A stretch of 64,000 nt of DNA from Acanthopleura granulata. Its lineage: Eukaryota > Mollusca > Polyplacophora > Chitonida > Chitonidae. Positions 11,421 through 24,200 of this stretch are shown piece after piece. Location of the stretch: NCBI GenBank assembly GCA_016165875.1, contig JABBOT010000028.1, positions 3,740,013 to 3,804,012 of the forward strand, in the 5' to 3' direction. A program made the translations under genes and the position numbers. The first letter of the stretch is position 1. Each line of letters starts with the position of its first letter. The notes under the pieces are model-generated. The model was not told the DNA's origin. It searched no databases and saw nothing but the letters and a program-made list of their open reading frames with translations.

Positions 11421-12317
11421 ACCTGGTCGCCAAATTAAACAATTACTTACGCAATTCAGTCGATGTAAATGTATGCTTTAGTGTTATACATGTACATAGC
11501 AGGATTGGCGCATCCTGTCGAAGAGGAGATTTGGAAATGCATTTAACATATGATGTCGATTCATCATTTGTAATGTTAACAGTGTGTGGTTTGCAGAATT
11601 ACGTGTCCAAACAATTTGCCAATAGCCTAACGGGCCCAAATGGTTAAAACCCTGCCTCGCTACCGTGGACAAGCACTGAATCAATAAGTTATTGAACAGC
11701 ATCCGTAGCCTAATGGTTTATAGAACTTGCAATGCATACATATACACATATTTAGCTATTGCGTGTGAAATCAGGATTACAAGCGCTATGGCTGCTAGGC
11801 ACATGCATCTGAGGTAATATTGAGCTTTGTTACAAGCACCCCGGGTTTTTCTCCTCCTGCCTGCCTGACAGTCGCCATACAATCGAAACGATATCCAAAC
11901 ACCAATCAAACCGATAACAAACACGTTGTCGGTGTTTAACTCGGGAAATGTTTAAATATGCGACAGTAATCGGGTTTAAGGATATAAAGGGACCAGAGAA
12001 GTGAGTTACTGCCTGCGACTCCGCGTATTCCTTAAAGAGAAAGTCTAAATAGCAAGACAGGATTCCAACCGGCGATCTGATTGATAAAGATTTGACCAAG
12101 TTATATGAAAACAACGCTTTAGGCGATTCATCCAGGAAGGACTGCGGACAGTTAATGACTTTAGGCCGTTTTCTACCCCTACAAAGCAATTCTAGATTAC
12201 ACAACCACTGTCGTCAGGAAATAACTTTGACCCATGACTAGTAAATCAAATATTTACTGTGTTATTCAGAAAACCCAACACAGTGATTAAGCATCCCTGC
12301 CATGATGTCAGTTTCAT
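11421..12317. other. Unassigned spacer
   Basis: No repeat partner and no supported gene. The minus-strand frame 11830-12204 is open but shows no motif. Confidence 0.4.
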
Positions 12318-13127
12318 AAAGCATACTTAGTGTTAAGAATCCCGTGGCTAACTGTATTTTACATCTTTATGATACAGGTTGTTGCGGTAGTTTAGAGCTC
12401 ATTTAGCTACATCCGCTTAATGAAACCGGGGACTACAATGGGGAACTTCAAGCATTTAATTTTACAATGATTTGAGATGTCCTCTGCCTGATTTAAAACC
12501 TAAATACAATAACACGTGATGAAACAGTTCCCACTGGCAAGACTCTGGATTTACGTCAGCCACTCGGTAGTTTACTTTGGTTATTCTCCAGTTTACTCCA
12601 CGCTGATCGACCTCTTCTTCCAGACGAAGTCTTGACAAAGGCGCAAAACAACAGTCAAACAAATGAATGAATATATGCAAACATACAGAACATATACCTT
12701 TCTGTTTTGAAGCAGATTCGTAAGCATGATAACTTTTCCAGCTTCCTGTTTCCACATCATGCGCATAAAACATTGTATATTGGCGGAGTTGTATGCTGTA
12801 TGTCTTGCTTCAATTAAGACACTCAGCTTAGATGAATGTAGGCATACTAGCCCTTTTGAATTTAATACAAAGCAGACACGTCAAATGCATGAACTAGTTT
12901 TGCCGATGGCATTTAACTATATTGGCCTAAAATTGGTATCCACGGCGTGTCTTGGATATCACATTGTTTTAATTTGACCTAACGATTGCTGTACCCATTA
13001 ACAATACGGACACATTGATATCATTATACAAAATAATAAAATTAAACCAAGTAATATCAAAAACAAGTATTTAGTTGAAACAGATAGTGAATCATATTGT
13101 ACAACGTCAAGTTATGTCGATTTTACC

Positions 13128-13339
13128 ATCCCCCAATCCCCCCGATAGCGTAGTTGGTAGAGCGTCCGCTTTCCGACGGGGAGATCTGGGTTCAAACCTG
13201 GGTCGAGTCATACCAAAGACATGGTATATCCTAAAAAGAGGATAGAGAGGTGTCGTCCTGCACCAACGAGACACCGCCTTCATATAAATGAAATATTCTT
13301 GAGTAGGGCCTTAAACAATTAGCATTCATTCATTCATTC
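13128..13339 (+). mobile_element. tRNA-derived SINE of a second family, in D1 only
   Basis: A-box TAGCGTAGTTGGTAGAGCG and B-box GGGTTCAAACCTGGGTC near 13143-13205, tail (CATT)n at 13323-13339. It is flanked by GATTTTACC (13119-13127) and GAATTTACC (13340-13348). Copy D2 has the unfilled site. It is not a functional tRNA gene. Confidence 0.8.
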
Positions 13340-13700
13340 GAATTTACCTTTGAGGCAGTGTACCTCTTTGGTTCACTGGAGCCTTGAAAGGAGGGAAAGC
13401 TTGATTTTCACAATTCAACGCGTTTTCTGAGAGGCTTTGGTGTAAATAGCACTTGTTGAAAATTCTTATCTTCCTTTTCCTTTGCATTCCATGCCGAAGC
13501 AAAGCATAATCCGCGCCAACAGCTGAACAGATGAAAGAAATTCCAAAGTGTGAACGTTAATTTAGTCTGTTGTCGCTTCTAAAATTACAAGTGACATTTG
13601 TTACATGAATGTAGTTGGCGTTGATGTAGTTGGCTTATCTCAATATTACCCGGGAATGATCAGTGTTAATTTTGTCATTAATTTAATTTGTGTAATTGTG

Positions 13701-13872
13701 TGATTGGTATTTTGCGCCGTATTCAAGAAGATTTCACTTTTACGACGCGGCAGGCATTATTATGGGAGCAAACCAGACACCTCTTTGAGCTAAAAGCGAC
13801 AGCAGTGGTGAGCGGCACCTGGGTCATTACGCTGCTTTGGCGTAGTAGCACTCTCGACCACGGAGGCCTCCC
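13701..13872 (-). mobile_element. SINE fragment in D1
   Basis: Minus-strand head GGGAGGCCTCCGTGGTCGAG, internal deletion, tail region TGATTGGTATTTTGCGCCGT. Partner of 19061-19270. Confidence 0.65.
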
Positions 13873-14924
13873 ATTAATTTGAGTCACGGGTCTCCTGATT
13901 AAAGGATGAAACCATTGCCAAAACTGGTGATCGTTAACAACATATAACTGGGGACAACTGGTGATCCTGCACACCATATATCTGAGGACAACTGGGTTTC
14001 AGCAAGTGGCATAGTATCTTGTGGAAATTGGCTCCTTTCTTTACATGACAACAAACATCTAGTGTACAGTTACAATACAACTTCACTTCTTTTTGTAGAA
14101 AAACATTCCTGTGAGTCTATTATGCTTGGAAGCACTTGAAGTAAGATGACGGAAGTAAGTAGCCAGTTTTAGTTTAAGTAACCCAGAGTTATGGACTTGC
14201 GAAGCACATACATAATTCTAAAAATATAAGTATGGCGTAAAACATAAAATTATATAATGATATGTTCATGAGTATTTTTGCATTTGCTAAATGTGGTCGT
14301 AAGAGAATTTTATCTGTTAAGTTTAAAATTAATGCGTTTTAAGGGGAAATCTACATGTAGCTGTATAGTAAGCTTTAATGTCCACATCTACCTTCAGCTA
14401 AACCAGTTGTCTTTATTTCTTAATCATGTACTTACAGGCTAGGAGATTTTTAAAACGACTTTGGGGTTTATTACATTTTATGTCAGCGACGTCGTGTTTG
14501 GCATGCATGCCAGCCGGGAATTTCTGAAAGCATAGTTGAACGCAATTCCATGTGACTAAGCGGAGTCTTGTGTGGATTTGATATCAGTCAGTGTATATGG
14601 TCTTTTACAATGTAACACAGAGACCAGGCGGGATAATTATGTCTCCTTAAGGATATGACGTTTTCACGAGGTTAAAATAAATCTATATATAAATATAAAT
14701 AATAAATAAAATATAAATAATTGACAATCTAAAATTCATCCTTATATAATACTGAACTCTACAATTTCATTTTCTTTTGCATCTCGTTTCCTTACATACT
14801 GCATTTTTAGTTCTATTTTTTGTTTAAGTCTATTTTAGAGTTCAATCGTTTCAATGTGTCATTATGGTCCTGAGAAACGAAGTCTCTACCTTGAGTACAC
14901 TGTTTCCCATTCATATTTAAAGCA

Positions 14925-15765
14925 CCCGTAAAGCGAATAACAGAAATGCAACGACGATATCGGCTAGTGTGTTTTTTAACTCGAACTGGAATTTGAATCT
15001 CTCCACCGCATGTTTAGCACTCACATACTCGCACCGACACCCTCGTGTCGTCGGCACAGCCATGGGAATTGTTCCGTGCTTCACTGTCTAGAGCGGCGTT
15101 GTCCTGAAATCCTGTTTTAAACTTCTCTGAGTGAGAGGAGATTGTGTACGTGTATAATTTCTTTTTGTTTCTTTTTTGCTTTTTAAGATATAAAACAATG
15201 CTCCATGAGATTTTCTCGGGAAATATAACTTTTTTGTTCAGGTCACATTTTCATACACTCTCGGGATAATAAAGGTGGGCAGTCATCTTACAACACGTTG
15301 CATATGAAGACACTTAAAGTATGGCAGAAGTCTTACATACACTCTTTCCCATTCATATTTAAAGCATCAGTAAAGCGAACCACAGAAATGCAACCATGAT
15401 ATCGGCCAGTGTGGTTTTTACCTCCACAGCGTCTTTAGCACTCACATAGAATTCGTCAACGGACACCGACACTGACACAGTCGTGTTGTCGGCACAGCCA
15501 TGTGGATTGCTCCGTACTTCACTGTCTGAAGCGGCGTTAGCCTGAAATCTTATTTTGAACAATGACACATTCCATAAGGAAGAGCGGTTTTTATAGATAT
15601 ATATTTTTTTCCTTGAGGTTTTCTAAGGAGTTATAACTGTATTTATCAAGTCACACTTTCACAGGCTCTCGGCAGTATGCCAATAGTAAAACAGGGGCAG
15701 TCATCCTACACGCTTTATATAAAGACGCTTTAAGTATGGTAGAAGTCTCACATTTCCCTGCATGA
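14925..15765. repeat. ~420 bp tandem duplication with exon-like core
   Basis: 14925-15335 and 15345-15760 are two copies, sharing for example TCATATTTAAAGCA at their start and a CTCTCGG-containing end. On the minus strand both have DSE-R-N-HGCAD followed by a VSV stretch and a GTGAGTGCTAAA that would serve as a splice donor. The second copy is open, while the first loses frame. An exon pair is possible but unsupported by other exons. Confidence 0.6.
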
Positions 15766-16523
15766 ATTTTGAACTAAACACAATGAAAACACACAAAAAA
15801 AACTGGACCTGGCTCTGAACGAATGCGAAAAATTTATGACTGATTGAGTGTCTCCTTTCTCAATATGGATCGAGTATCACATTAGCACTTCCGCCTTTCC
15901 ATTAGAGGTGAATGTAGTTCTGTGTACTTTAAGTCATGTTTCGGTGCCATCCAGCCCTTTCAGGTGTAGAGATTAATACGTAGTACAGGAATAATTGAAA
16001 TTGCCGAAAACTCGGGCAGAATGAGTTTGATTAATAAAGGTGATGTACCTGCGAGTTATGCCCCCTTGATGATGGTAGGTACCACTCCCACGTTGTAACC
16101 TAGGAAGGTCCAGAATTGAACAGTCAACTTATATGTAGGTTTTTATGACTGCTTTCTCACAGGCTTGAGGAGGTACATATATGAACCAATGCTTACTGAA
16201 CACGGGATGTTGGGGACTGAGTTTCACTACTAGACGTTAAAATTGTCGTTTGTGGTAAATTAACAGGGGCCTGAGCTCATATGACAGACATTCACTAACC
16301 TCTCTCCACGCTGACCTCCGCTTCATCTGACTGACTCAAACGTTCATTATTCCTTTGTCGAACAGGGAGGCTGTGAAGGTCGCTGTTGTAAAGACATCTA
16401 GGATTGCCATATAGATACACTTTTGTTGAGACTGTCATTTGGAGAAAACTTACGAGAGTATTTCTAGACAACTGATTTTCTTCCTCAAGTTATATTCTGG
16501 CCAAAAAAATCGCTCATAAGTTA

Positions 16524-16793
16524 CTATGTAGTATATCTGTATATGCCGACTGTTATAGTCGACACGGCAATCAGTAGCAAAATTGCCATCAGATCCAGCT
16601 CCTCGTCTGATTCTGTCGGAATATAGGGCACATATATTTGCCCCCTCGGAATGACTTTGTGGCGTTTCATGGCAGCCACTGATGGACAGTTAATACTGCA
16701 GATACAGCCTAGGCGCTCACCCATGGTGTACCGCTTCCAGTTCTGATCAGCCATGATGACTGAAAAGTATAGCCAGACTACACAGATAGCCAT
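16524..16793 (-). CDS. Unrecognised 89-residue open frame
   Basis: ATG at 16793, stop at 16524. The N-terminus is hydrophobic (AICVVWLYFSVIM), the middle has three cysteines (LGCICSINCP), and the C-terminus has a hydrophobic stretch (LMAILLLIAVSTITVGIY) preceded by acidic residues (ESDEELD). That would fit a small membrane protein. No second copy, splice site or known domain supports it, and an open frame of this length can occur by chance here. Confidence 0.15.
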   Translation of the reverse strand: MAICVVWLYFSVIMADQNWKRYTMGERLGCICSINCPSVAAMKRHKVIPRGQIYVPYIPTESDEELDLMAILLLIAVSTITVGIYRYTT

Positions 16794-17017
16794 ACAGACC
16801 AGATAGGCTACGGTTCACTGACAAGCATCAGTGACACCTATGTTGTTCTCGAGGTCGCTGTACAATGCATGGCGAATATTACTAAACAACACAACAGCAC
16901 ATATCGTACATTTACGTTTTTTTATTGTTTCGTAGTGCAACGATAGATGACACACACTCCTTCCCCCTGTACACCCCTTGTACGTGAAGAACCTACACAC
17001 CCTCCCCAACTATGAGC

Positions 17018-17097
17018 GTACTCATACGACGGCGGCCAGCATTATGTTGGGAGGAAACCGACCAGAGCCAGAGGGAAACCCACGACCATCCGATAGC
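17018..17097 (-). mobile_element. SINE body fragment
   Basis: ACGACGGCGGCCAGCATTAT and GGAAACCCACGACCATCC match the main SINE body only. Confidence 0.6.
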
Positions 17098-17884
17098 ATT
17101 TGTAATAATATGGGTAACTAATAGAATTGCCAATCATGCCTCGATGATTGAAAATGACTCTCGAGCTAGCTGATAATGGTGCAGTTGTTTAGCCAAATCT
17201 CTTCAGTTTACGTTCAAGATGATCAGAATGTTGTATTTGAGTCATGGATGTGTTCATCATCATCCAATGTTTGCAGTCACATAGGCGATTTTTGCACTCA
17301 ATGACGTAGTCTTTGCAGTCACTAATTTTATCATGGTAAAGTATTGGTTGAGATTTAAACGATCCCTGTAAGTCAGCCTGACAACATGTAAATGGAACTA
17401 GTTTTTCTGCTGTGCCAATTACCATATTTTATAAGGAGAATAGTGTTTCTGTCCATAAGTCGATATTTTCGTGTCGAAGAAGAAATATCATGAAATCAAA
17501 AAGATTACTTAGGTCCTGCAAACATATGTACCGTTAGTTTAGACAAAGGTACTGGGATTATCTAATTAAGGAGGTCAGTAAAATTTAATTACTGATGACG
17601 GCATAGTTCAAATTCCTTATTTATAATTACATGTATCTTTATATAACACCCACAAAAAAGTTATGCACGATATGCAAATCTCATTTCTAGATAGCAATGT
17701 CCAGAACTGCAATTCATATATGGTAAAGTAACGTGTCTGAGTTAAGATTTGCAGACATTGTGTAATCTCAGTAGAGGGCGCATAGCTTCCCCTGTAATTG
17801 TTTGTGATCCTCTTGGATATGATTCAGCTGAGTCGCCAATTAACAGTGCATCGAACTTTTGATGCAATCTTTAAAGGGGATTTC

Positions 17885-19460
17885 AAGGAGCGCATATTTA
17901 GTGTTAAGAATCCCCTGGCTAACTGTATTTTACATCTTTATGATATAGGTTGTTGCGGTAGTTTAGAGCTCATTTAGCTACATCCGTTTCATGAAACCGG
18001 GGGCCGCAATGGGGAACTTAATTGTACAATGATATGAGATAACCTCAGCCTAATTTAAAACCTTAATACAATAACACGTGATGAAATCGTTCCCACTGGC
18101 ACGGCTCTGCATTTACGTCAGCCACCCAGTAGTTTACATTGCTTATTCTCCAGTTTACTCCACGCTGATCGACCTCTTCTTCCAGACGAAGTCTTGACAA
18201 AGGCGCAAAACACCAGTCAAACAAATGAATGAATATATGTAAACATATAGAACATATACCTTTCTGTTTTCAATCAAATTCGTAAGCGTGATGACTTTTC
18301 CAGCTTCCTGTTTCCATATCATGTGCATAAAGTCTTCTATATTGGCGGAGTTTGGGCGTTTTGAGGAAGTGAAGCGAAAAGTAGGTTGTAGGTCTGGCTC
18401 AAATTAAGGCACACTCAGCTTAGATGAATGTAGGTACACTAGTCCTGTTGAATTTAATACAAAGCAGACACGTCGTATGCATGAACTAGATGACAATTAA
18501 CTATATTGACATATACTGAAATCCACGGCGTGTATTGGATATCACATTCTTTTAAATTGTCCTAACGATTGCTGTAGCCAGTAGCATTAAGGTCACATTG
18601 ATATCATTATACAAAATAATAAAGTAATATCGAAAACAAATATTTAATTGAAACAGATGGTGCAAAAAATTGTAAAGCGTCAAAGTTATATCGATCTTAC
18701 CTTGTGAGGCATTGTTTCTCTTTGCTTCACTATAGCCCTGAAAGGAAGAAAAATTTGCTCTTGAAAATTCGACACGTTTCCTGAGAGAGTTTGGTGTAAA
18801 TAGCACCTGTTGAAAATTCTTACCTTTTTTCTTTCTCTTGCATAATCTGCGCCAACAGCCTTTATACTGAATTTGAAAGAAATTCCAAAGTGTGAACGTT
18901 AATTTAGTCTGTTCTCGTTTCAAAAATTATTAGTCACAACATTTCTTACATGCATGTAGTTGGCGTTGATGTAGTCTGAGTTGGCTTTATCCAGTGATCT
19001 CAAGATTACCCGGGAATGATCAGTGTTAATTTTGTCATAAATTTAATTCGTGTATTTGTGCGATTGGTGTTTTACTAAGTATTCAAGAATATTTCACTTT
19101 ACCACGAGGCCGGCATTATTATGGGAGCAAACCAGACACATTCTCACCTACGACCGGAGAGGGAGCCAGCATAGGCCGGATATGAACTAAAGGCGACCGG
19201 AGTGGTGAGCGGCACCTGGGTCATTACGCCGCGCTAGCGCAGTAGCCCTCCCGACCACGGAGGCCTCCCAATAATTTGAGTCAGGGCTCTCCTGATTAAA
19301 GGATGAAACCATCGCCAAAACTGGTGATCCTTAACAACATATAACTGGGGACAGCTGGGTTTCGGCAAGTGGCATATTATCTTGTACAATTTGGCTACTT
19401 TCTTTACATGACAACAAACATCTAGTGTACAGTTACAACTCAGCTTCACTTCTTTTTGAT
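17885..19460. repeat. Direct duplication, copy D2
   Basis: Second copy of 12318-14105, about 5.5 kb downstream, roughly 85-90% identical by eye. It has the uninterrupted target site of the D1 SINE at about 18695-18705 and no second AACTGGTGATC segment. Confidence 0.8.
19061..19270 (-). mobile_element. SINE in D2
   Basis: More complete than the D1 copy (it keeps CTACGACCGGAGAGGGAGCC). Head TGGGAGGCCTCCGTGGTCGG at the 19270 end. Confidence 0.7.
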
Positions 19461-19524
19461 CCAACTTATGTAGTACGTTTTCTTCCTTAAAGACACAGTA
19501 CAAAATTTCCAGACATGATGCCCC

Positions 19525-19875
19525 ATATCGTCAATTTACACAGAGGCCGACGGGAATACACATAACACGATAATTCATTCCGCCAGTATGCATAGAGCCC
19601 GACCAGGTAACACCTGACACCACGCCCAACATCGCCAATGTACACAGAGATCCACCAGAAAATACAGACACTACGCCTGACACTGTCAGTGTACACAGAG
19701 ACCGATCAGACGCGACGCCCCTTAGCGCCAAGACACACAAACACCGTCCACAAAACACCAGACACGACGCCTCAAACCCCAGTGTACACAGAGACCAACC
19801 AGAATACACCATTCAGGGCGCCCTACACCACCAGTGTACACAGAGGCCGACCAGAAAACTCCAGACACGACGTTT
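19525..19875. repeat. ~47-52 bp minisatellite
   Basis: About seven degenerate units with a GTGTACACAGAGACCGACC core, seen at about 19537, 19637, 19688, 19781 and 19833, and a CCAGACACGACGCC segment. On the minus strand, 19531-19812 stays open across the array with a recurring SLCTL motif about every 15-17 residues. I think this follows from the repeat rather than from coding function. Confidence 0.8.
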
Positions 19876-20049
19876 TTAGCCACCTAAAATAGGACTGGGA
19901 TTTAAGAGCATTTAATAGATTGACAAATGCAACTAACGTCATGTCAAATCCATTTTCATTCTGATATGAATCAGAGTAAAAGCTTACAGGGAAGTACATT
20001 CTGGGGGTCATAAAGAACAGGATATAACGTTGAGATTTTGAATGCATGG

Positions 20050-21286
20050 CGTGCAGAATTGCTGTCTTGCGGCAGAAATAATGGTGTTGTCACAACGGCC
20101 ATTTCTATTTAAATATATTTACTTTCCCACCTATATGTGTTGGTCCATTTTCGGGTGCAAAATGGAAAGGAAAAAATTTGTCCACCTTTGGACAGGTGTA
20201 AACGTCAGAAGATCTTTCAAGATGATTAATATCCTTTTAGGGTGGCACAAATGCGACTGAAGAAATAGCAATTAAAGCCATGTTTTGTCCTTCATATTGA
20301 TTAATCGACTAAAGGTGGGAAAATTTATATATTATATGAAGTTCAGATGAAAGTGTGCGATATGTTAGTTTCAAAAGTGGTTTTCAGTATTTTTTGTTGA
20401 GTATTCTTTAAGCGAAAATAGAACACTTCAAAAATTATTTTTGTGTAGTGGGTATATGGGATCACCTTTTGGTATATATAGTCTTTCTGTAGTAATGTTA
20501 TAAATGACGATGTAACACATGTTTAAGAACTATTTTTGGACTAGAACCTGTCCTTTTCAGCTAACAAATGTATTCAAGCTCGAATTGGATCATATTTATA
20601 ATTTTAATACATTCATAAATATTATCATTATTCAGGGTAATTGCATTTTTGGATATAAACCACACGGTACAAAAATATTTTCAAAAACTCCTTTTCCCCT
20701 AAAAAAAACATCCAAAAAATATTAAAGTCCATATTTGCAAATAAGTTTTGACGTTCTTTCATGCGACTTTGGTGTCATTTTTATGTTTTCTTCTCTTATA
20801 AGATTCCAAGATTTTACCAAGGGAGACAACTCCACCAAGGCAGTTACACGCCGCAGTATCAAAGCAATTTTCTCACTTTAATCATTGTCCTAATTTCGCT
20901 ACATGATTATTTCCCTGGGGTATACAGGTAAATATTTGGCTGAGGTCGATAAAGGCGTACAAACACTTCCGTGAAAAGTCTGGCTAGTTCAGGTACCAGT
21001 GATGTCCAGGTGTTTGTCAGCCTATCATTCAGTTGGATATATCAACTCTAGAGCCACACGATCTGTAAGATTTAATTTCCTTTTCATTTCAGAGAAAGCA
21101 TATAAACTGATGTAGTCTTGACCAGTAAAATGCTTCACAGGAATTGAATGTGTCTTTGTCCATAATTTCAAAAGCGAACAATAGTTACATCGGAAAGGTA
21201 TTAGGCAGAAAATGTTGAAAATGGCGTTGATATCTCATATCACCTTGTTTTGGGTTAGGTTTGGTATGGAGCACGTGACTGAGGAT
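20050..21286. other. AT-rich spacer downstream of the C4-like gene
   Basis: No gene or repeat seen. It is expected to hold the 3' UTR of the minus-strand C4-like gene; I find no clear AATAAA close to its stop. Confidence 0.4.
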
Positions 21287-24200
21287 TTACTTAGTACACA
21301 AAACGCACGTGACTTCATGACCGTCAACGTAATTTGGACAAGGCAGAGCGCCACATCTAGATTCCACTACATACAGCAGATTACCGTTTGAGTCAGCGGC
21401 CGAGCCGGGGTGAGTGTCAGGGTCCTGATCCACGCGCACATACTCAGACCTATGTCACGTGCAGTGTTCGGCCATGAGAAACCCCAAGTAGTCCACGGTC
21501 CATCCGGCTGGACACTCCAGGCGGGCTGGAATCATGACGTGACTGGGCCTGCCCGGCGTGTAGCAGACAGCACACACGCTCTCCCGATGGTGGAAGTTTG
21601 TTCCGCCAGAATTGGTCAGGTGAAACACCCCTTCATTGCCTCGGTTTACCTCATATTCGGTACCATACAGAAAGGAACCTGCTTTGGAGCCAGAGTAGGT
21701 CTTGTTCCACTGTGGGTTTAATGGGAGACAAAGTTGGTTTGCCCCAGATCCCTTGTGTGTGTAGTGGGAACCTGCAATTACACCTTTAGAAAGAAGGAGA
21801 ATTTGTTTAATAATTAAGAATTAACACCATGACATTTTTTCTCCACCAGAAACAAAAAAGTCAAAAAGCTAATGTTAGTCAAAAATTATGTGATGTCAGT
21901 CAATGTCTGCTATGAACGTTATTTAAAAACATGCCCAATATAATTTATACGATAGCCTAGGTCTTTAAAGCGGTTAGTTAGCTAAATTAGAAAGAATTAC
22001 GTTACCTGCGTATAGCATGACTGAATTGTCAGGACATACTTTTCTTCCCCAGCGAGTATAAACAGCGCCACCTGATGGTCAGTAGAAGAAACCGTATATT
22101 TAAACTGCATTTGGTTAATATTACTCCTGGATGTTACTTTTCTAGCGATTGTATCTGAGGGCTTTACTCGCACACACACTGTCCTTGTGATTTATTTAAC
22201 GTTCACATTTTCCGCGTGCCAAGTTTCTATGAAGTTTAAAAATGAATTGGATGTAGAAGGATTTGAAAACCGGGAAATAACTGCTGCAAAGGGCATTCAA
22301 CACGTTACCAAAGCTGTTGTTCTTCTAGACAGCGATGATATCAGCACACAACGAGGATATCAGCAGTTTTTGAAAGGATATTGTGTACATTCTGGTAGCG
22401 CTATACTTCGGAGTCCTTAAACATATCACAGATTACAGATTACACATGAACACGATACAACATCTGCTGATATACTAGATAGTGATGATATCAGCACACA
22501 ATGGCGATGTCAGAAGTCTTTAAAATGATACTGTGTAAATTCTGATACCGATATACTTTGGACTCGTTAGACATATGACAGATGTCAGCTTTGTTTAGTA
22601 GGATGTATTTTTTAAGGGTTCCCCGTTGTCCTTTTTTGTATCCAGGGTTGTTTTACTTAACGAATGTATCTCCGCTGCACATTAGGGCACATTCTGCTAC
22701 TGATTTCCGATCTGTACGACAGAGGTTTTACAGGTAAGCAAAGACAGGTCGGAAATGAAACTATGACAGTAATTTAGAGAGCTTCCTCTTTAAAATTCAC
22801 TCCTTAGATAAGACAAACTTCTGAATCAAGTCATGCTGCTCTGAACTTGCGTCGATGTATAGATTGTTGAAATGTTGTTTATTATTACTGGAAGCCTGAA
22901 GTCATAGTTTTGTTATCCTGATGTGCTAAACGTAATACTGCATGGTGGCACCTTAGCGAAAGAGGTTCACTCAACATCTATATAGCTAAATTATAAGAGA
23001 GATTCATAAGATTTGTGCAGATACAGTGGAGATGATTCTTCTCACTTAGAAGGTGGACATCATTTGTAAGGAGCGAAAATAAACAGACAGGCTGGTGCAC
23101 ATTTGAGTTGACAACATTTAACTCGTGACAGCCGACAAGGACCATTTCTCTGTAGCTGTTTATAGCCAGTATACAAAGTAGCTTACTGTCATGGCAAGAG
23201 TCCAACCGGATGTTTGTTTCGCTTCACTGAACTCATTATATCCAAAACGTAACTATTCAATTACTTACCAACCAATGGTGGCTCGGCAATTCAAAGTCAA
23301 TTCAAATCACCATGAATAAAAACTTTTAGACAGCTGTTATGTATGAAGGATGACCCGATGTAATCAGCAGCTTGTCCTTTACTGAATTCAGTCAAGTACA
23401 CACCCACATGACCATCCTCTTTGCACTGTGCTATAAATAATGATCTATTTATTTATTGTTGCTTAATAACATTTGGGAAACCTTTCGCCCTACCCCACTC
23501 CCACCGCAAAGATTAAGGATGATGCTTGAACGGGCTCTAGTTTTTTCGTTTGTCCAGATGGAAAATAGACTGAGTAACATGTACCCTTAAATAGTTGTCA
23601 AAACTGACGAAGCCTTACAATAAGGATCCGTACTTTCTAATTTATGTTTTATAATCTTTATACTCAAGTTATAATAGGTAACAGTACTATTACTGTACTA
23701 AAGGCCCAGTGTCATGGTCACCGGAAGTCCCCTCTGCCCTTGGGGACCCTGTGGTCCAGCCTCCCCTGGTGGTCCGGCAGGACCCGGTCGGCCGGCTGGG
23801 CCGCGCGGTCCGACGGGGCCCTGGAGCCCGTCACGCCCGTCTCGACCATCCCTGCCTCGGAAAAATCGAGTGTTCAAGGACCACACTGCAAGTTAGGAGG
23901 CGATTTGCAACAGAGAATATCAAGTTAGGAGAAAGGCTAACAACTGATAGCAACTCACTTGAGGAGAACTGGAAATTACACAAATAGGAACAGAAAAAAT
24001 CTTGTAGGAGAAATATAGGTTTCCTGTCTTTATAATAGGTGATTATAAATGAATTTACGAAATTTTGTTTTCATTTGATGGCGAGGCTGCTGATGGTGAC
24101 CTAAAGTAAAACAGACAATGCATGTCAATCAAACGCTGGAGATTACACTAAATATCAGGTCTTTTGGGTTCGTTGTGTTGGGATATATATGTGCATGTCA

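Larger units (their letters stand above)
12318..14105. repeat. Direct duplication, copy D1
   Basis: Homologous in the same orientation to 17885-19460, starting at AGTGTTAAGAATCCC and ending near CACTTCTTTTT. D1 has an extra SINE (13128-13339) and a ~33 bp local duplication near 13930-13975 (two adjacent copies of an AACTGGTGATC-containing segment) that D2 lacks. Both copies contain an old minus-strand SINE. A minus-strand frame near 12540-12640 (EEEVDQRGVNW) stays open in both, but I cannot assign it. Confidence 0.8.

Noticed and set aside
12462..12773. 103-residue minus-strand frame in D1
   Set aside because: The D2 equivalent has an in-frame stop where D1 reads on, there is no start or splice context, and the residues do not match a family I know.
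13139..13210. tRNA gene
   Set aside because: A and B boxes are present, but the segment leads straight into a SINE body with a (CATT)n tail and target-site repeats, and the cloverleaf is imperfect.
23644..23987. Plus-strand frames over the collagen exon
   Set aside because: They are shadows of the GC-rich Gly-X-Y coding on the minus strand, which has matching splice sites and phase.
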